Part shown: piece after piece, positions 1-7,398 of the stretch
Numbering within the stretch: the stretch's first letter is position 1
Layout of the letters: each line of letters starts with the position of its first letter
Origin: an uncultured Faecalibacterium sp.
GTDB lineage: Bacteria; Bacillota; Clostridia; Oscillospirales; Ruminococcaceae
Reading direction: 5' to 3'
NCBI GenBank assembly: GCA_934518555.1
Contig: CAKSXW010000041.1
Location: forward strand, 1 to 18,208
Length of the DNA: 18,208 bases
The notes under the pieces: generated by a model
Told to the model about the DNA's origin: nothing
Database searches by the model: none
What the model saw: the letters and a program-made list of their open reading frames with translations, nothing else
Translations under genes and position numbers: made by a program

Positions 1-696
1 ACCCCGGTGGACAACGCCTACGGCAAGTTCATCTTTACCGACACCGCCGGTCTGCGCAAGCGCAGCAACATCAGCGATGGTCTGGAGCGCTACATGGTGG
101 TGCGCGCGCTGGCAGCCGTAGAGCGCAGCCGCGTGGCGCTGATCCTTGTGGATGCCACCGTCGGCTTTACCGAGCAGGACAGCAAGGTGGCAGGCTACGC
201 CCACGAGCAGGGCAAGGCCTGCATCATCGTGGTGAACAAGTGGGATGCTGTGGAAGGCAAGGAGACCAACACCATGGAGCTGCAGCGCCGGGGCTATGCC
301 GAGTGCTTCAGCTTTATGGGCTACGCTCCCATCATCTTTATTTCCGCCCAGACCGGCTACAACGTGAACAAGCTGATGCAGCTGATCCGGGACGTGGACA
401 ACGAGAACGGTGCCCGTGTGCCCACTGGCGTGCTGAACGAGATGCTGGCCCGTGCCACCGCTCGGATGCAGCCCCCCAGCGACAAGGGCCGCCGCCTGAA
501 GATCTACTACCTGACCCAGGCCTCCACCCGTCCCCCTACGTTTGTGGCCTTCGTCAACGCAAAGCACCTGTTCCACTTCAGCTATCAGCGGTATCTCATC
601 AACCAGATCCGGGAGAGCTTTGGTCTGGAGCACACCCCCATCCGTCTGGTGGTACGGGAGCGTGGCTCCGGCGAAGTGGGCGCAAAGGACGTGTAA
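1..696 (+). CDS. der: Ribosome-biogenesis GTPase Der (EngA), 3' part
   Basis: Der is a cytoplasmic double-GTPase needed for 50S ribosomal subunit assembly. The reading frame is open from the left edge, so the gene is 5'-truncated by the window. The visible 231 residues carry the rest of the second G domain: switch-II DTAGLRK (fragment residues 14-20), the G4 motif NKWD (79-82) and a G5-like SAQTG (115-119). A C-terminal KH-like RNA-binding domain follows, ending in basic VVRERG. The first G domain and the P-loop of the second lie outside the window. The stop codon is 18 bases before plsY with only a ribosome binding site between, so the two are probably co-transcribed. The family assignment is secure because G motifs and KH-like tail occur in the Der order. 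Confidence 0.97.
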   Translation, partial: TPVDNAYGKFIFTDTAGLRKRSNISDGLERYMVVRALAAVERSRVALILVDATVGFTEQDSKVAGYAHEQGKACIIVVNKWDAVEGKETNTMELQRRGYAECFSFMGYAPIIFISAQTGYNVNKLMQLIRDVDNENGARVPTGVLNEMLARATARMQPPSDKGRRLKIYYLTQASTRPPTFVAFVNAKHLFHFSYQRYLINQIRESFGLEHTPIRLVVRERGSGEVGAKDV

Positions 697-714
697 GCCG
701 CAAAGGAGGCTGGG

Positions 715-1377
715 ATGATGGAAGCTATTCTTATCGCTGTGGTGTCTGCCCTGCAGGCCTATCTGCTGGGCAGCATTGACACCGGAATTCTCGTTAGCAA
801 GTTCCTGTATCATGACGATGTCCGCAACCACGGCAGCGGTGCTGCCGGCATGACCAATATGCTGCGGACCTTCGGCAAAAAAGCAGCGGCTCTTACCGCT
901 GCCGGGGACGTGCTCAAAGGCGTTTTGTCCGTGTGCATCGGCCGCTGGCTCTTTGGCCAGCTGCCGGCTGATACCACCGCTTCGCCCTATCTGGGGGTGT
1001 ATCTGGCGGCGATCTTTGCCATCATCGGCCACCTGAAGCCGGTGTACTTTGGCTTCAAGGGCGGCAAAGGGGTGCTGGTGGCAGGAGGGACCATCCTGGC
1101 CACCCAGCCGGTGCTGATCCCCTTTCTGGCAGCCATTTTCCTGGCCTGCCTGATCCCCACCGGCATGGTGTCCCTGGGCAGCGTGACCATAGCTGCGGCC
1201 TACCCTCTGCTGACCCTGGCCTACTGCCTGCTGCGGGGCTTCTCCGTGCAGGACCTGGCGGTCTGCCTGGTGGGCTCTGTCATTATGGCTGCCATGGTCA
1301 TCTATATGCATCGGTCCAACATCCAGCGCATCCGGGAGGGCAAAGAGTACCGCTTTGGCCGCCACGGCAAAAAGTGA
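715..1377 (+). CDS. plsY: Acyl-phosphate:glycerol-3-phosphate acyltransferase PlsY
   Basis: PlsY is an integral membrane enzyme that transfers the acyl group of acyl-phosphate to glycerol-3-phosphate, making lysophosphatidate, the first step of phospholipid synthesis in most Gram-positives. The 220-residue length is normal. The three cytoplasmic motifs are visible: GSIDTGILVSK near the N-terminus, HGSGAAGMTNMLRTFGKK (a variant of GSGNIGATN, with AAGM in place of NIGA), and GHLKPVYFGFKGGKG in the middle. The protein ends in the usual basic segment (HRSNIQRIREGKE). Several hydrophobic segments fit 5-6 membrane spans. AAAGGAGG at 702-709 serves the ATG at 715 or the next codon ATG at 718; both fit. 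It follows der by 18 bases, a neighbourhood common in Clostridia. A strong terminator follows. Confidence 0.95.
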   Translation: MMEAILIAVVSALQAYLLGSIDTGILVSKFLYHDDVRNHGSGAAGMTNMLRTFGKKAAALTAAGDVLKGVLSVCIGRWLFGQLPADTTASPYLGVYLAAIFAIIGHLKPVYFGFKGGKGVLVAGGTILATQPVLIPFLAAIFLACLIPTGMVSLGSVTIAAAYPLLTLAYCLLRGFSVQDLAVCLVGSVIMAAMVIYMHRSNIQRIREGKEYRFGRHGKK

Positions 1378-1391
1378 TCCGTTAAAAACAG

Positions 1392-1439
1392 AACACCCCA
1401 CAGCGGTGCCGGTAAAACGGCTGCTGTGGGGTGTTTTTT
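1392..1439. terminator. Bidirectional intrinsic terminator between plsY and the PsiE-like gene
   Basis: A perfect 13-bp inverted repeat (1392-1404 with 1423-1435) surrounds an 18-nt loop. T-rich sequence follows on the plus strand and an A-rich run (1384-1390) lies on the other side. It can stop plsY transcripts and, on the minus strand, transcripts of the gene ending at 1453. Confidence 0.9.
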
Positions 1440-1452
1440 GCGTTGTATCAGG

Positions 1453-2001
1453 TCACTCCTGGTCCTGGGGGTCCTCCTCAGGCTCCTGCTGGGGCTGCAG
1501 GTGGCGGAAAGCCCCTGCGTGGATGCCGCTCTGCCGGGGCGAAAGGTCCGGGGCAGGGTGGCCGTCCGGCAGGTGTGCACCAAAGGCTGGCACAAAAAAG
1601 AACTTGCGGACGATGAAGATCAGGGCGATGGCCCCCACACTCAGCAGGTTTTCCAGGGCGGAATCATGGCCCACCACCAGGTGCCGGGCAATGGCGTAAA
1701 GCAGCACTTCCAGGCTGCTGCCGGGGCTGTGCTTGGCCAGCATCTTGATGAACTCGATGCCAATGACGATGTCCAGGCTGCGTTCCAAAAAGACCCGGAT
1801 CTCCGCATCGTTGCCGTCGAACAGCAGGCCGGGCATCCAGCGGACCAGGGGCACAGCGCTGAACAGCAGGCCGATGAGCACCAGCCCGGACAGCAGGATC
1901 TCCAGCAGACTGGATGCCTGGATGATGCGGTTCCGCAGGGTGGTGCGCCAGGGGCTTTCTACCTGGGAGCCGGAGGGAGGGTTCTGGGTGGGGTGTTCCA
2001 T
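1453..2001 (-). CDS. Small membrane protein, PsiE-like
   Basis: The 182-residue protein has a hydrophilic N-terminus, about four hydrophobic segments (roughly residues 32-54, 70-88, 98-112, 118-138) and a Pro/Gln/Glu-rich tail from about 145. The pattern RSLDIVIGIEFIKMLAKH, then LYAIARHLVV and a final hydrophobic helix, resembles the phosphate-starvation-inducible PsiE family, whose biochemical role is unknown. Family membership is a recollection of pattern, not a search result. The ATG at 2001 is preceded by AAAGGAAGG at 7 nt. It has its own near-consensus promoter (2058-2086) and lies 96 bases downstream of the PstS-like gene on the same strand. That proximity fits a phosphate link but does not prove one. 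An unrelated four-helix membrane protein is the alternative. Confidence 0.75.
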   Translation of the reverse strand: MEHPTQNPPSGSQVESPWRTTLRNRIIQASSLLEILLSGLVLIGLLFSAVPLVRWMPGLLFDGNDAEIRVFLERSLDIVIGIEFIKMLAKHSPGSSLEVLLYAIARHLVVGHDSALENLLSVGAIALIFIVRKFFFVPAFGAHLPDGHPAPDLSPRQSGIHAGAFRHLQPQQEPEEDPQDQE

Positions 2002-2057
2002 AACAAGGCCTTCCTTTCGTCATTCTGTTAAATAATAGTAGACAATGCTCCGAGGAT

Positions 2058-2086
2058 ATTGTAACAGAAGAAAAGAAGGCTGTCAA
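2058..2086 (-). promoter_or_regulatory. Sigma-A type promoter for the PsiE-like gene
   Basis: Read on the minus strand, a perfect TTGACA (2081-2086) is followed after exactly 17 nt by TACAAT (2058-2063). Transcription would start near 2050, leaving a leader of about 50 nt before the ATG at 2001. The promoter sits just downstream of the PstS-like stop codon, so the PsiE-like gene can be expressed independently. Confidence 0.88.
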
Positions 2087-2097
2087 TTCATGGAAAG

Positions 2098-3093
2098 TCA
2101 GGTGGAAGAAGCGGTGCTGCCAGCCTGAGCCGGAACGTAACCAGCCTTTCGGATGCAGGCAATGCCGGCGTCGGTGTCCAGCCAGTCGTAGAGCTGACGC
2201 TCCGGGCTGTCGGCGGCAGAATCCGGGTGGATGACGGCGTAAAAATCGTTGCACAGGGGGTAGCTGCCGTCGGCCAGGCTGTCGTTGGAGGGGGCTACCC
2301 CGTCCACTGCCAGCAGCCGCAGGCCGGGCTTTGTGTACATCTGGTCAATGTAGTAGTACACCGAAAAGCCGATGGCGTTGGCACTGTTGTTGTAGGCCGC
2401 AATGCTGTCCACCAGTTCTCCCATGGCCGCAGGGGCCAGCTCGGTGGGAGGGTCCATCAGTTCGCCGCCCTGGATCAGCAGCTTGCGGAACAAGGTCTGG
2501 CTGCCGGAGTCCTCGCCACGCTGGAAGGCCACGATCTCCTGGTCCTTGCCGCCTACCTCCTTCCAGTTGGTGATCTTTCCGGCGTAGATGTCCCGCAGCT
2601 GCTGCTGGGTCAGCTGCTGCACCGGGTTGTCCTGGTTGACGATGAACACCAGGGCGTCCACGCCAATGGGCTTTTGCTCCAGCTGCACCTTGGCCTTGGC
2701 CAGCTCCTCCTTTACATAGTCCGGGGCTTCGTACACCACCAGCATCCGGGTGGAGGTATCGTAGAGACCAAAGTTCTCCCAGGCATAGGCAGTGGTGCTT
2801 ACGGCAATGCTGCTCTGGGCCTCCTCCAGGTCCATGCCGGTGGTGTCCGCCAGCATCTGGGCCATCAGGGGGATGCAGGCGGTGCTGCCGTCCAGGGCAG
2901 GGAACTCCTCTGGGGTGAGGAAAGGCTGGACCTCCGGCACCGGGTCCGCCGGGGCCTGGGAAGAAGCTGCCGAAGAAGCAGCGGTACTGGAGGAGGGGGG
3001 CTCCGGGCCGGTACAGGCGGTGAATACCCCGGCAGCGGAACAGGCGGCCAGGCCCAGCAGAAAGCTGCGGCGAGAAATTTTAGCGTTTTTCAT
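2098..3093 (-). CDS. PstS-like substrate-binding lipoprotein
   Basis: This 331-residue exported protein resembles the phosphate-binding PstS/PBP-like family that delivers phosphate to a PstCAB permease. The N-terminus has SRRSFLLG, a good twin-arginine signal motif, then a hydrophobic stretch and Cys27 (FTAC) as probable lipidation site; Cys18 (LAAC) is a second candidate. A Ser/Pro/Ala linker follows. Family-typical segments are DGSTA near the N-terminus, LVFIVNQDNPV, LTQQQLRDIYAGKITNWKEVGG and a ligand-loop region RGEDSGSQTLF. The ATG at 3093 has GGAGG 7 nt upstream. The gene follows the lipoprotein gene at 3116 by 22 bases, so they form an operon. No pst permease gene is in the window, so it may be an orphan binding or sensing protein. 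Ligand identity is inferred. Confidence 0.88.
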   Translation of the reverse strand: MKNAKISRRSFLLGLAACSAAGVFTACTGPEPPSSSTAASSAASSQAPADPVPEVQPFLTPEEFPALDGSTACIPLMAQMLADTTGMDLEEAQSSIAVSTTAYAWENFGLYDTSTRMLVVYEAPDYVKEELAKAKVQLEQKPIGVDALVFIVNQDNPVQQLTQQQLRDIYAGKITNWKEVGGKDQEIVAFQRGEDSGSQTLFRKLLIQGGELMDPPTELAPAAMGELVDSIAAYNNSANAIGFSVYYYIDQMYTKPGLRLLAVDGVAPSNDSLADGSYPLCNDFYAVIHPDSAADSPERQLYDWLDTDAGIACIRKAGYVPAQAGSTASST

Positions 3094-3115
3094 AGTAGAA
3101 CCTCCAAAGTTGCTT

Positions 3116-4729
3116 TCAGTATGCCCATTCGTCGTCAGAACTCACAGAGGAAAAGATGCTCTGGCAGTAGAGCCAGCGGCCCTGGGTGTCCATCCAGCCG
3201 CTGTAAAAGCCTCGCTTGGCCACAAAAACGTGGTCCGGCAGGCTATTCATTCGGCTGGTATAGTAGCCGTAACAGCCGGAAAGGCCCTGCATCACCACGC
3301 TGCCCTGGGCATCCAGCACATCGCTGACGGTGCCGTAGGAGCTGCCGGCGGCACTGCGTGTGCCATAGTACAGGGGGCTGCCGTCAGTGTCGGTGGTAAG
3401 GAAGCCCAGGTAGGTGTACTGGTCCTGGAGAGGGGTCAGGTCGGTGACCAGCCCCTGGGGGCCGTAGACCCGGGTGGCGGTGGTATCGTAACGGTCGTTG
3501 TCCCGCAGCTCCAGCCAGACGTAGCCGCTGCCGCAGTTGTTGACCAGAACGCTCTGCTGGTTCTCCACCGGCTCCACCGGGGTGTCCACCACCAGGGCTC
3601 CGGTGCTGCTGTCGTAGACCTGCAGGGACCCGGCCTTGGTGTACACTGCCACGGTGCTGTCGGTGGCGTCGGCCTGGTACAGCGGCGTCACCTGGCCGGT
3701 CTCCAGGTCGTGGAGGTCATAGCCGTAGTCGCTGTAGATGCGCCAGGTCACCACATGGCCCGGGAAGCAATGGCTGGGCAGGTCCTCAAAAACTGCCACA
3801 ACGCCCCGGTCCGGGGCGGTCATATCTCGCAGCTGGTACTGGCCGTCGGCGGTGCGGAAGCTGGCATAGCCGTTGTTGTAGGCCTGGGAAAAATCATCGT
3901 ACCGCTCCCCGGTAGAGGGGTTGTACAGGGCCAGGTCCATGGCGGTGCCGGCGTCAGTGGCAGTGTCCAGCTCCACCCAGTCCCCCAGGTCCTGTGTAAC
4001 ATAGGAGAGCCCATAGACCGAGGTGGCCTGGAACTGGCACAGCTGGGTGCCGTCCTTTTCCTGCACCACCACCCAGTTGTGGGATGCGTAGTCGGTGTCC
4101 CAATCGTCCTCTGCCAGCTCTGCAGGCCGGGCATAACAGTTGAACACCAGCTTGTCCCCGGATACGACGCAGCTGTAGGCCCCTTCCGGCACCGGCAGGG
4201 CCTGGCCTGTAGCCAGGTCCACCACCTGGCAGCTGCCGTAGGTGGTCTCATCGGCATATCTGCCGTTTACCAGAGGGGCCTCTTGCAGCACCAGCAGGCC
4301 GTTTTGCAGGCCTGCGCTCTGGTTGCCATCAAAGGTCATCACAGCGGTGCCGGTCTTGTCGTACAGGGCACTGCGGCGGCCTCCACGGCCAGTGGGGTCC
4401 GACCAGCTGCGGAACCAGTAATTGGTCTCTCCGGTGATGCTGTCCTGCAAAAGGGCCAGGTTCTCGCTGCGAGAGCCCTGATACAGCACCTTGCTGCCGC
4501 AGAGGATGGTGGTGCTGCCGCCATCGTAGCCGTAAAGGGCTCGCAGCAGGCCGTCCTCCAGGGGCGTGGGGTCATACAGGGGCTGACCGTTGGCGTCGGT
4601 GGGGATGGAAGGGGCCGAAGATGCTGGTTTTTCAGAGGCAGGCGGCAGCAGACTGCAGCCGCAGCCCAAAGCCAGGCTCAGGGCCACGCACAGGGCTGCA
4701 CAGCCCCGGCGAGTGATAGCGTGTTTCAT
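3116..4729 (-). CDS. Exported lipoprotein of unknown function
   Basis: The 537-residue protein begins MKHAITRRG, followed by a hydrophobic signal segment and LALGCGC, so Cys23 or Cys25 is probably lipidated. A Ser/Pro/Ala-rich linker follows. The mature part is rich in Tyr, Asp, Gly and Thr, with repeated short beta-strand-like units of the type YDKTGTAVMTF, VYDSSTGALVVDT and GWMDTQGRWLY, suggesting a beta-propeller or WG-repeat-like fold; I do not recognise a named family. The frame is open 15 codons further upstream to 4774, but GAGGTGATC directly before the ATG at 4729 and a likely -10 box at 4778-4783 favour the shorter start. It is the first gene of an operon with the PstS-like gene. Confidence 0.85.
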   Translation of the reverse strand: MKHAITRRGCAALCVALSLALGCGCSLLPPASEKPASSAPSIPTDANGQPLYDPTPLEDGLLRALYGYDGGSTTILCGSKVLYQGSRSENLALLQDSITGETNYWFRSWSDPTGRGGRRSALYDKTGTAVMTFDGNQSAGLQNGLLVLQEAPLVNGRYADETTYGSCQVVDLATGQALPVPEGAYSCVVSGDKLVFNCYARPAELAEDDWDTDYASHNWVVVQEKDGTQLCQFQATSVYGLSYVTQDLGDWVELDTATDAGTAMDLALYNPSTGERYDDFSQAYNNGYASFRTADGQYQLRDMTAPDRGVVAVFEDLPSHCFPGHVVTWRIYSDYGYDLHDLETGQVTPLYQADATDSTVAVYTKAGSLQVYDSSTGALVVDTPVEPVENQQSVLVNNCGSGYVWLELRDNDRYDTTATRVYGPQGLVTDLTPLQDQYTYLGFLTTDTDGSPLYYGTRSAAGSSYGTVSDVLDAQGSVVMQGLSGCYGYYTSRMNSLPDHVFVAKRGFYSGWMDTQGRWLYCQSIFSSVSSDDEWAY

Positions 4730-4777
4730 AAGATCACCTCGTTGGATCAAAGAAGCAAAAATGGAGCTCCCCATTCA

Positions 4778-4806
4778 ATTATAATACGAAACAGCCGTGG
4801 CTTCCA
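4778..4806 (-). promoter_or_regulatory. Possible promoter of the lipoprotein / PstS-like operon
   Basis: On the minus strand a perfect TATAAT (4778-4783) lies about 50 nt upstream of the ATG at 4729. The matching -35 position (4801-4806, TGGAAG) is poor and falls inside the hairpin ending the MATE transcript. Such a weak -35 suggests an activator or low basal strength. Confidence 0.5.
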
Positions 4807-4825
4807 TTGCAGAAAGCCACGGCTG
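4784..4825 (-). terminator. Terminator of the MATE gene
   Basis: A perfect 12-bp stem (4792-4803 with 4814-4825) with a 10-nt loop lies 18 bases past the MATE stop codon. On the minus strand it is followed by TTTCGTATT, a short, imperfect T-run, so termination may be partial. The hairpin abuts the -10 box of the next gene. Confidence 0.65.
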
Positions 4826-4843
4826 AAAGAAACTTTTGTCGGT

Positions 4844-6226
4844 TCAGGGCTGGGGCAGGGGCTGCCGGGCGGCCTCCATCCGGTCCAGCTGCCGCAAAAA
4901 CGCCACCAGAAAGGGCAGGGAGATCAAAAAGGTAAGGGCGTCGGCAATGGGCTGGCAGATCTCCACCCCCAGCAGACCGTAGAGAGGGGGCAGAGCCAGG
5001 ATCAGGGGGATAAAGCACACTCCCTGGCGGCAGCAGGCCAAAAAGGTGGCACGCCCGGCTTTGCCGGTGCTTTGGAAGGTCATGTTGGTCACTACGATCA
5101 CCGGCTGCAGGAACATGGCCAGGCACTGGTAGTGGAAGGCTGGCAGGGCCACGGCGGTAACGGCCGGGTCGTCCCGGAACAGCCGGATCAGGGCGTCACC
5201 GTTCCACCAGCACAGGCCCACCAGCACCGTCAGCATACAGAACCCGGCGGCAATGGTAAAAATGGCAGCCTGCCGCACCCGGTGGTAGCGGCGTGCGCCA
5301 TAGTTAAAGGCTGCCACCGGCTGCAAGCCCTGGCCTACCCCAATGGCCACCGAGAGGATGAACATAAAGATCCGGGATACGATGCTCATGCCTGCCACGG
5401 CGGCGTCGCCGTAGCCCCGGGCGGCAATGTTCAGCAGCATACCGCCAATGCTGTTCAGGCCCTGGCGGCCAAAGCTGGGGGCCCCTCCGGCCAGGATCTG
5501 CAAAAACTCCCGGGGCTCCCGGGTAACGGCAGAAAACCGGAATTGGCTGACGGTCTTGCCCAGCAGGAACATGGCCAGCAGGATGAAAAAGCTGATGGTC
5601 TGGCTCAGGGCCGTGGCAATGCCGGCCCCGGCGGTGCCCAGACCCAGGCCAAACATAAACAGGGGGTCCAGGGCGATGTTCAGCAGTCCGCCGGTGACCA
5701 GGCCCACCATGGCAAGGCTGGCCTTGCCCTCATACCGCAGGATGTTGTTCATCACCAGGCTGGAGATCATCAGCGGTGCCGCCGCCAGAATGGGCACCGC
5801 ATAGGCGCAGGCATGGGGCAGGATGGTAGGGGTGCTGCCCAGCAGCATCATAAAGTCCGGCAGGGTGGCAAGGCCCACTACCGCCAGCATTGCTCCAAAG
5901 GCCAGAGCCGTAAAAAAGCTGGTGGAGGCAAACCGGGTGGCGGCTTTGGTGTCCTGGCTGCCCAGCATCCGGCTGATGAGGGTGCCGGAGCCGTGGCCCA
6001 GCATAAAGCCTAGGGCCTGGATGATGGCCATTAGGCTGGACACCACCCCCACGGCCCCGGAGGCACTGGTGGAGATCTGGCCGACAAAAAAGGTATCGGC
6101 CAGGTTGTAGATGCTGGTGATCAGCATACTAAGGATGGTGGGGGCTGCCAGGCTGAGGATCAGCCGGGGGATGGGGGTTTGGGTCATCTGGCGGAACTGT
6201 GCCGCACTGCGGTCATCTGCTGTCAT
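4844..6226 (-). CDS. MATE family multidrug/cation antiporter
   Basis: The 460-residue integral membrane protein belongs to the MATE family, which exports drugs or metabolites using a Na+ or H+ gradient. The N-terminal block, with TPIPRLILSLAAPTILSMLI and then SIYNLADTFFVG, is typical of the DinF/NorM-like Clostridia branch. About 12 hydrophobic segments follow in two halves, the second marked by GVGQGLQPVAAFNYGARRY. Length is normal. The frame is open far upstream because it runs antisense to the trefoil gene; the ATG at 6226 is chosen because homologous N-termini begin shortly before the MTQTPIPRL motif. AAAGGAGGA lies upstream at a longish 11 nt, and ATG 6187 is the alternative. Substrate cannot be read from sequence. 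Confidence 0.93.
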   Translation of the reverse strand: MTADDRSAAQFRQMTQTPIPRLILSLAAPTILSMLITSIYNLADTFFVGQISTSASGAVGVVSSLMAIIQALGFMLGHGSGTLISRMLGSQDTKAATRFASTSFFTALAFGAMLAVVGLATLPDFMMLLGSTPTILPHACAYAVPILAAAPLMISSLVMNNILRYEGKASLAMVGLVTGGLLNIALDPLFMFGLGLGTAGAGIATALSQTISFFILLAMFLLGKTVSQFRFSAVTREPREFLQILAGGAPSFGRQGLNSIGGMLLNIAARGYGDAAVAGMSIVSRIFMFILSVAIGVGQGLQPVAAFNYGARRYHRVRQAAIFTIAAGFCMLTVLVGLCWWNGDALIRLFRDDPAVTAVALPAFHYQCLAMFLQPVIVVTNMTFQSTGKAGRATFLACCRQGVCFIPLILALPPLYGLLGVEICQPIADALTFLISLPFLVAFLRQLDRMEAARQPLPQP

Positions 6227-6301
6227 GGAAAAATCGTCCTCCTTTGGGGTGGTGGCCTGGCCTCTGCCCGGCAAGGCAGGCGGAAAACACGGCGACACCA
6301 T

Positions 6302-6330
6302 AGTATAACGCAAGTACGGCAAAAAGTCGA
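6302..6330 (-). promoter_or_regulatory. Probable promoter of the MATE gene
   Basis: On the minus strand TCGACT (6325-6330, four of six consensus bases) and TATACT (6302-6307) are separated by 17 nt. Transcription would start near 6295, giving a leader of about 70 nt. Confidence 0.65.
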
Positions 6331-6440
6331 GAGGGCCCCCGGGAAGCCGGAAAATGCCCCGGGATAGGGGGCGAAGAAGCGAAAAAGCCGCCGAAACGCC
6401 GGAGGATTCTGTATAAATTGCTAAACGAACGTCGAATTGC

Positions 6441-6469
6441 TTGTGGAAAATCACGATATGTGGTATCAT
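6441..6469 (+). promoter_or_regulatory. Probable promoter of the trefoil/H1-tail gene
   Basis: TTGTGG (6441-6446) and TATCAT (6464-6469) are 17 nt apart, and TGG directly before the -10 makes an extended -10 (TGnTATCAT). It faces away from the MATE promoter. The 300-base gap 6227-6526 holds these two divergent promoters and I see nothing else in it. Confidence 0.6.
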
Positions 6470-6526
6470 TTGAACAGGAAGATGCTGGAAAATCATACAG
6501 CATCCATACGGATGGAGGAACTGAGC

Positions 6527-7330
6527 ATGAAAACCGTAGCACAAACCGTGATCGAAGCAGATCGCTTTTACACCATTGCCGCTCATACCGGCAACGTCAT
6601 TCAGGCCGTGGAAGGCAGCAAGGACGGTGCCACCGTCCGCCTGGGCAAGTATGACCACAAGCCCGAGCAGGAGTGGAGCTTCGTCCGGGAGGGAGACGGT
6701 GTGTACCGCATCCGCAACCGTGCCTCCGGCAAGCTGCTGGACCTGACCATGACCGGCACGGCCAATGGCACCTGGCTGCACCTGTGGGAAGATGTGGGCG
6801 GCACCTCTCAGATGTGGAAGGTGGAGCACACCCCTGAGGGCACTGTGCGCCTGCGCTCGTCCTGGGCCGGCGGCAAGTGCGTGGATACTGTGGGCCTGGG
6901 TGCCGAGGTGGGTGCCGTGCTGCAGATCTGGCAGGAGGTGCCCGGCGGGGACCAGCTGTGGACCATCGCTGAGGTAAAGGACCGGGCAAAGCGGTCCCTG
7001 AAGAAGGCTGAGGAGCCGGTGGCTGAGGCTGCTGCCCCTGTGGCTGCTCCGGTGGAGACTGTTGTGGCAGAGGCTGCTGCCCCCGTGGAGGCAAAGGCTG
7101 CCGAGGAGAAAAAGGCCCCGGCCAAAAAGCCTGCAGCCCGGAAGCCCCGTACCACCAAAAAGGCCGCTGCCCCCAAGGCAGAGCCGGTGAAGGCCCAGGC
7201 CGCTGAGAAGGCCGCCCCCAAGGCAGAAAAGGCTGCGGAGGCCCCCAAGGCTGAGGCAGCTGCCAAGGCTCCGGCCTCCAAGCCCAGGCGCAGCTGCAAG
7301 ACCGCTGCCAAAAAGAGCAAGACGGTCTGA
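6527..7330 (+). CDS. Ricin-type beta-trefoil protein with histone-H1-like tail
   Basis: The 267-residue protein has two parts. Residues about 10-150 form a ricin-B-type beta-trefoil with three repeats, each ending in a QxW motif (QEW 48-50, QMW 95-97, QLW 143-145). Such domains usually bind sugars, sometimes other polymers. Residues about 151-267 are almost only Ala, Lys, Pro, Glu and Val, with KKPAARKPRTTKKAA and a final KPRRSCKTAAKKSKTV, resembling histone-H1-like bacterial tails that bind DNA. There is no signal peptide, so it probably acts in the cytoplasm. The frame is open upstream to 6437, but GGAGG at 6514-6518, 8 nt from the ATG at 6527, and the trefoil boundary fix the start. It is monocistronic. 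A role in nucleoid, RNA or polysaccharide binding is inference. Confidence 0.9.
   Translation: MKTVAQTVIEADRFYTIAAHTGNVIQAVEGSKDGATVRLGKYDHKPEQEWSFVREGDGVYRIRNRASGKLLDLTMTGTANGTWLHLWEDVGGTSQMWKVEHTPEGTVRLRSSWAGGKCVDTVGLGAEVGAVLQIWQEVPGGDQLWTIAEVKDRAKRSLKKAEEPVAEAAAPVAAPVETVVAEAAAPVEAKAAEEKKAPAKKPAARKPRTTKKAAAPKAEPVKAQAAEKAAPKAEKAAEAPKAEAAAKAPASKPRRSCKTAAKKSKTV
6995..7330 (+). repeat. Low-complexity Ala/Lys/Pro coding repeats
   Basis: The 3' part of the trefoil gene is built from degenerate repeats of GCT/GCC (Ala), AAG/AAA (Lys) and CCC/CCG (Pro) codons. One exact direct repeat, GAGGCTGCTGCCCC, occurs at 7025-7038 and 7070-7083. Such a stretch is prone to length change by slippage or recombination. 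Confidence 0.75.
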
Positions 7331-7350
7331 GGGAACCCCAAAGCATGAAA

Positions 7351-7385
7351 AAAAGCAGATGCCTGCCAAGGCACCTGCTTTTTTT
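7351..7385. terminator. Bidirectional terminator after the trefoil gene
   Basis: An 8-bp stem (7351-7358 with 7375-7382), one A.C mismatch, then 5 more pairs and a GCCA loop. It is followed by a run of T on the plus strand and flanked by a run of A on the left. It serves the convergent genes ending at 7330 and 7399. Confidence 0.9.
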
Positions 7386-7398
7386 GTTGTAATAAGGT

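Noticed and set aside
2792..6013. A 1073-codon open frame on the plus strand
   Set aside because: It is antisense to three well-supported minus-strand genes. GC-rich codon use with G/C at third positions keeps the opposite frame open. Its translation has no recognisable domain and is low-complexity Gly/Val/Gln/His.
6995..7330. CRISPR-like or tandem-repeat array
   Set aside because: Repeats are short, degenerate and codon-phased with no unique spacers; they encode the Ala/Lys/Pro tail.
6227..7369. Upstream extension of the MATE frame
   Set aside because: It runs antisense through the trefoil gene. The promoter at 6302-6330 and homologous MATE N-termini place the start at 6226.
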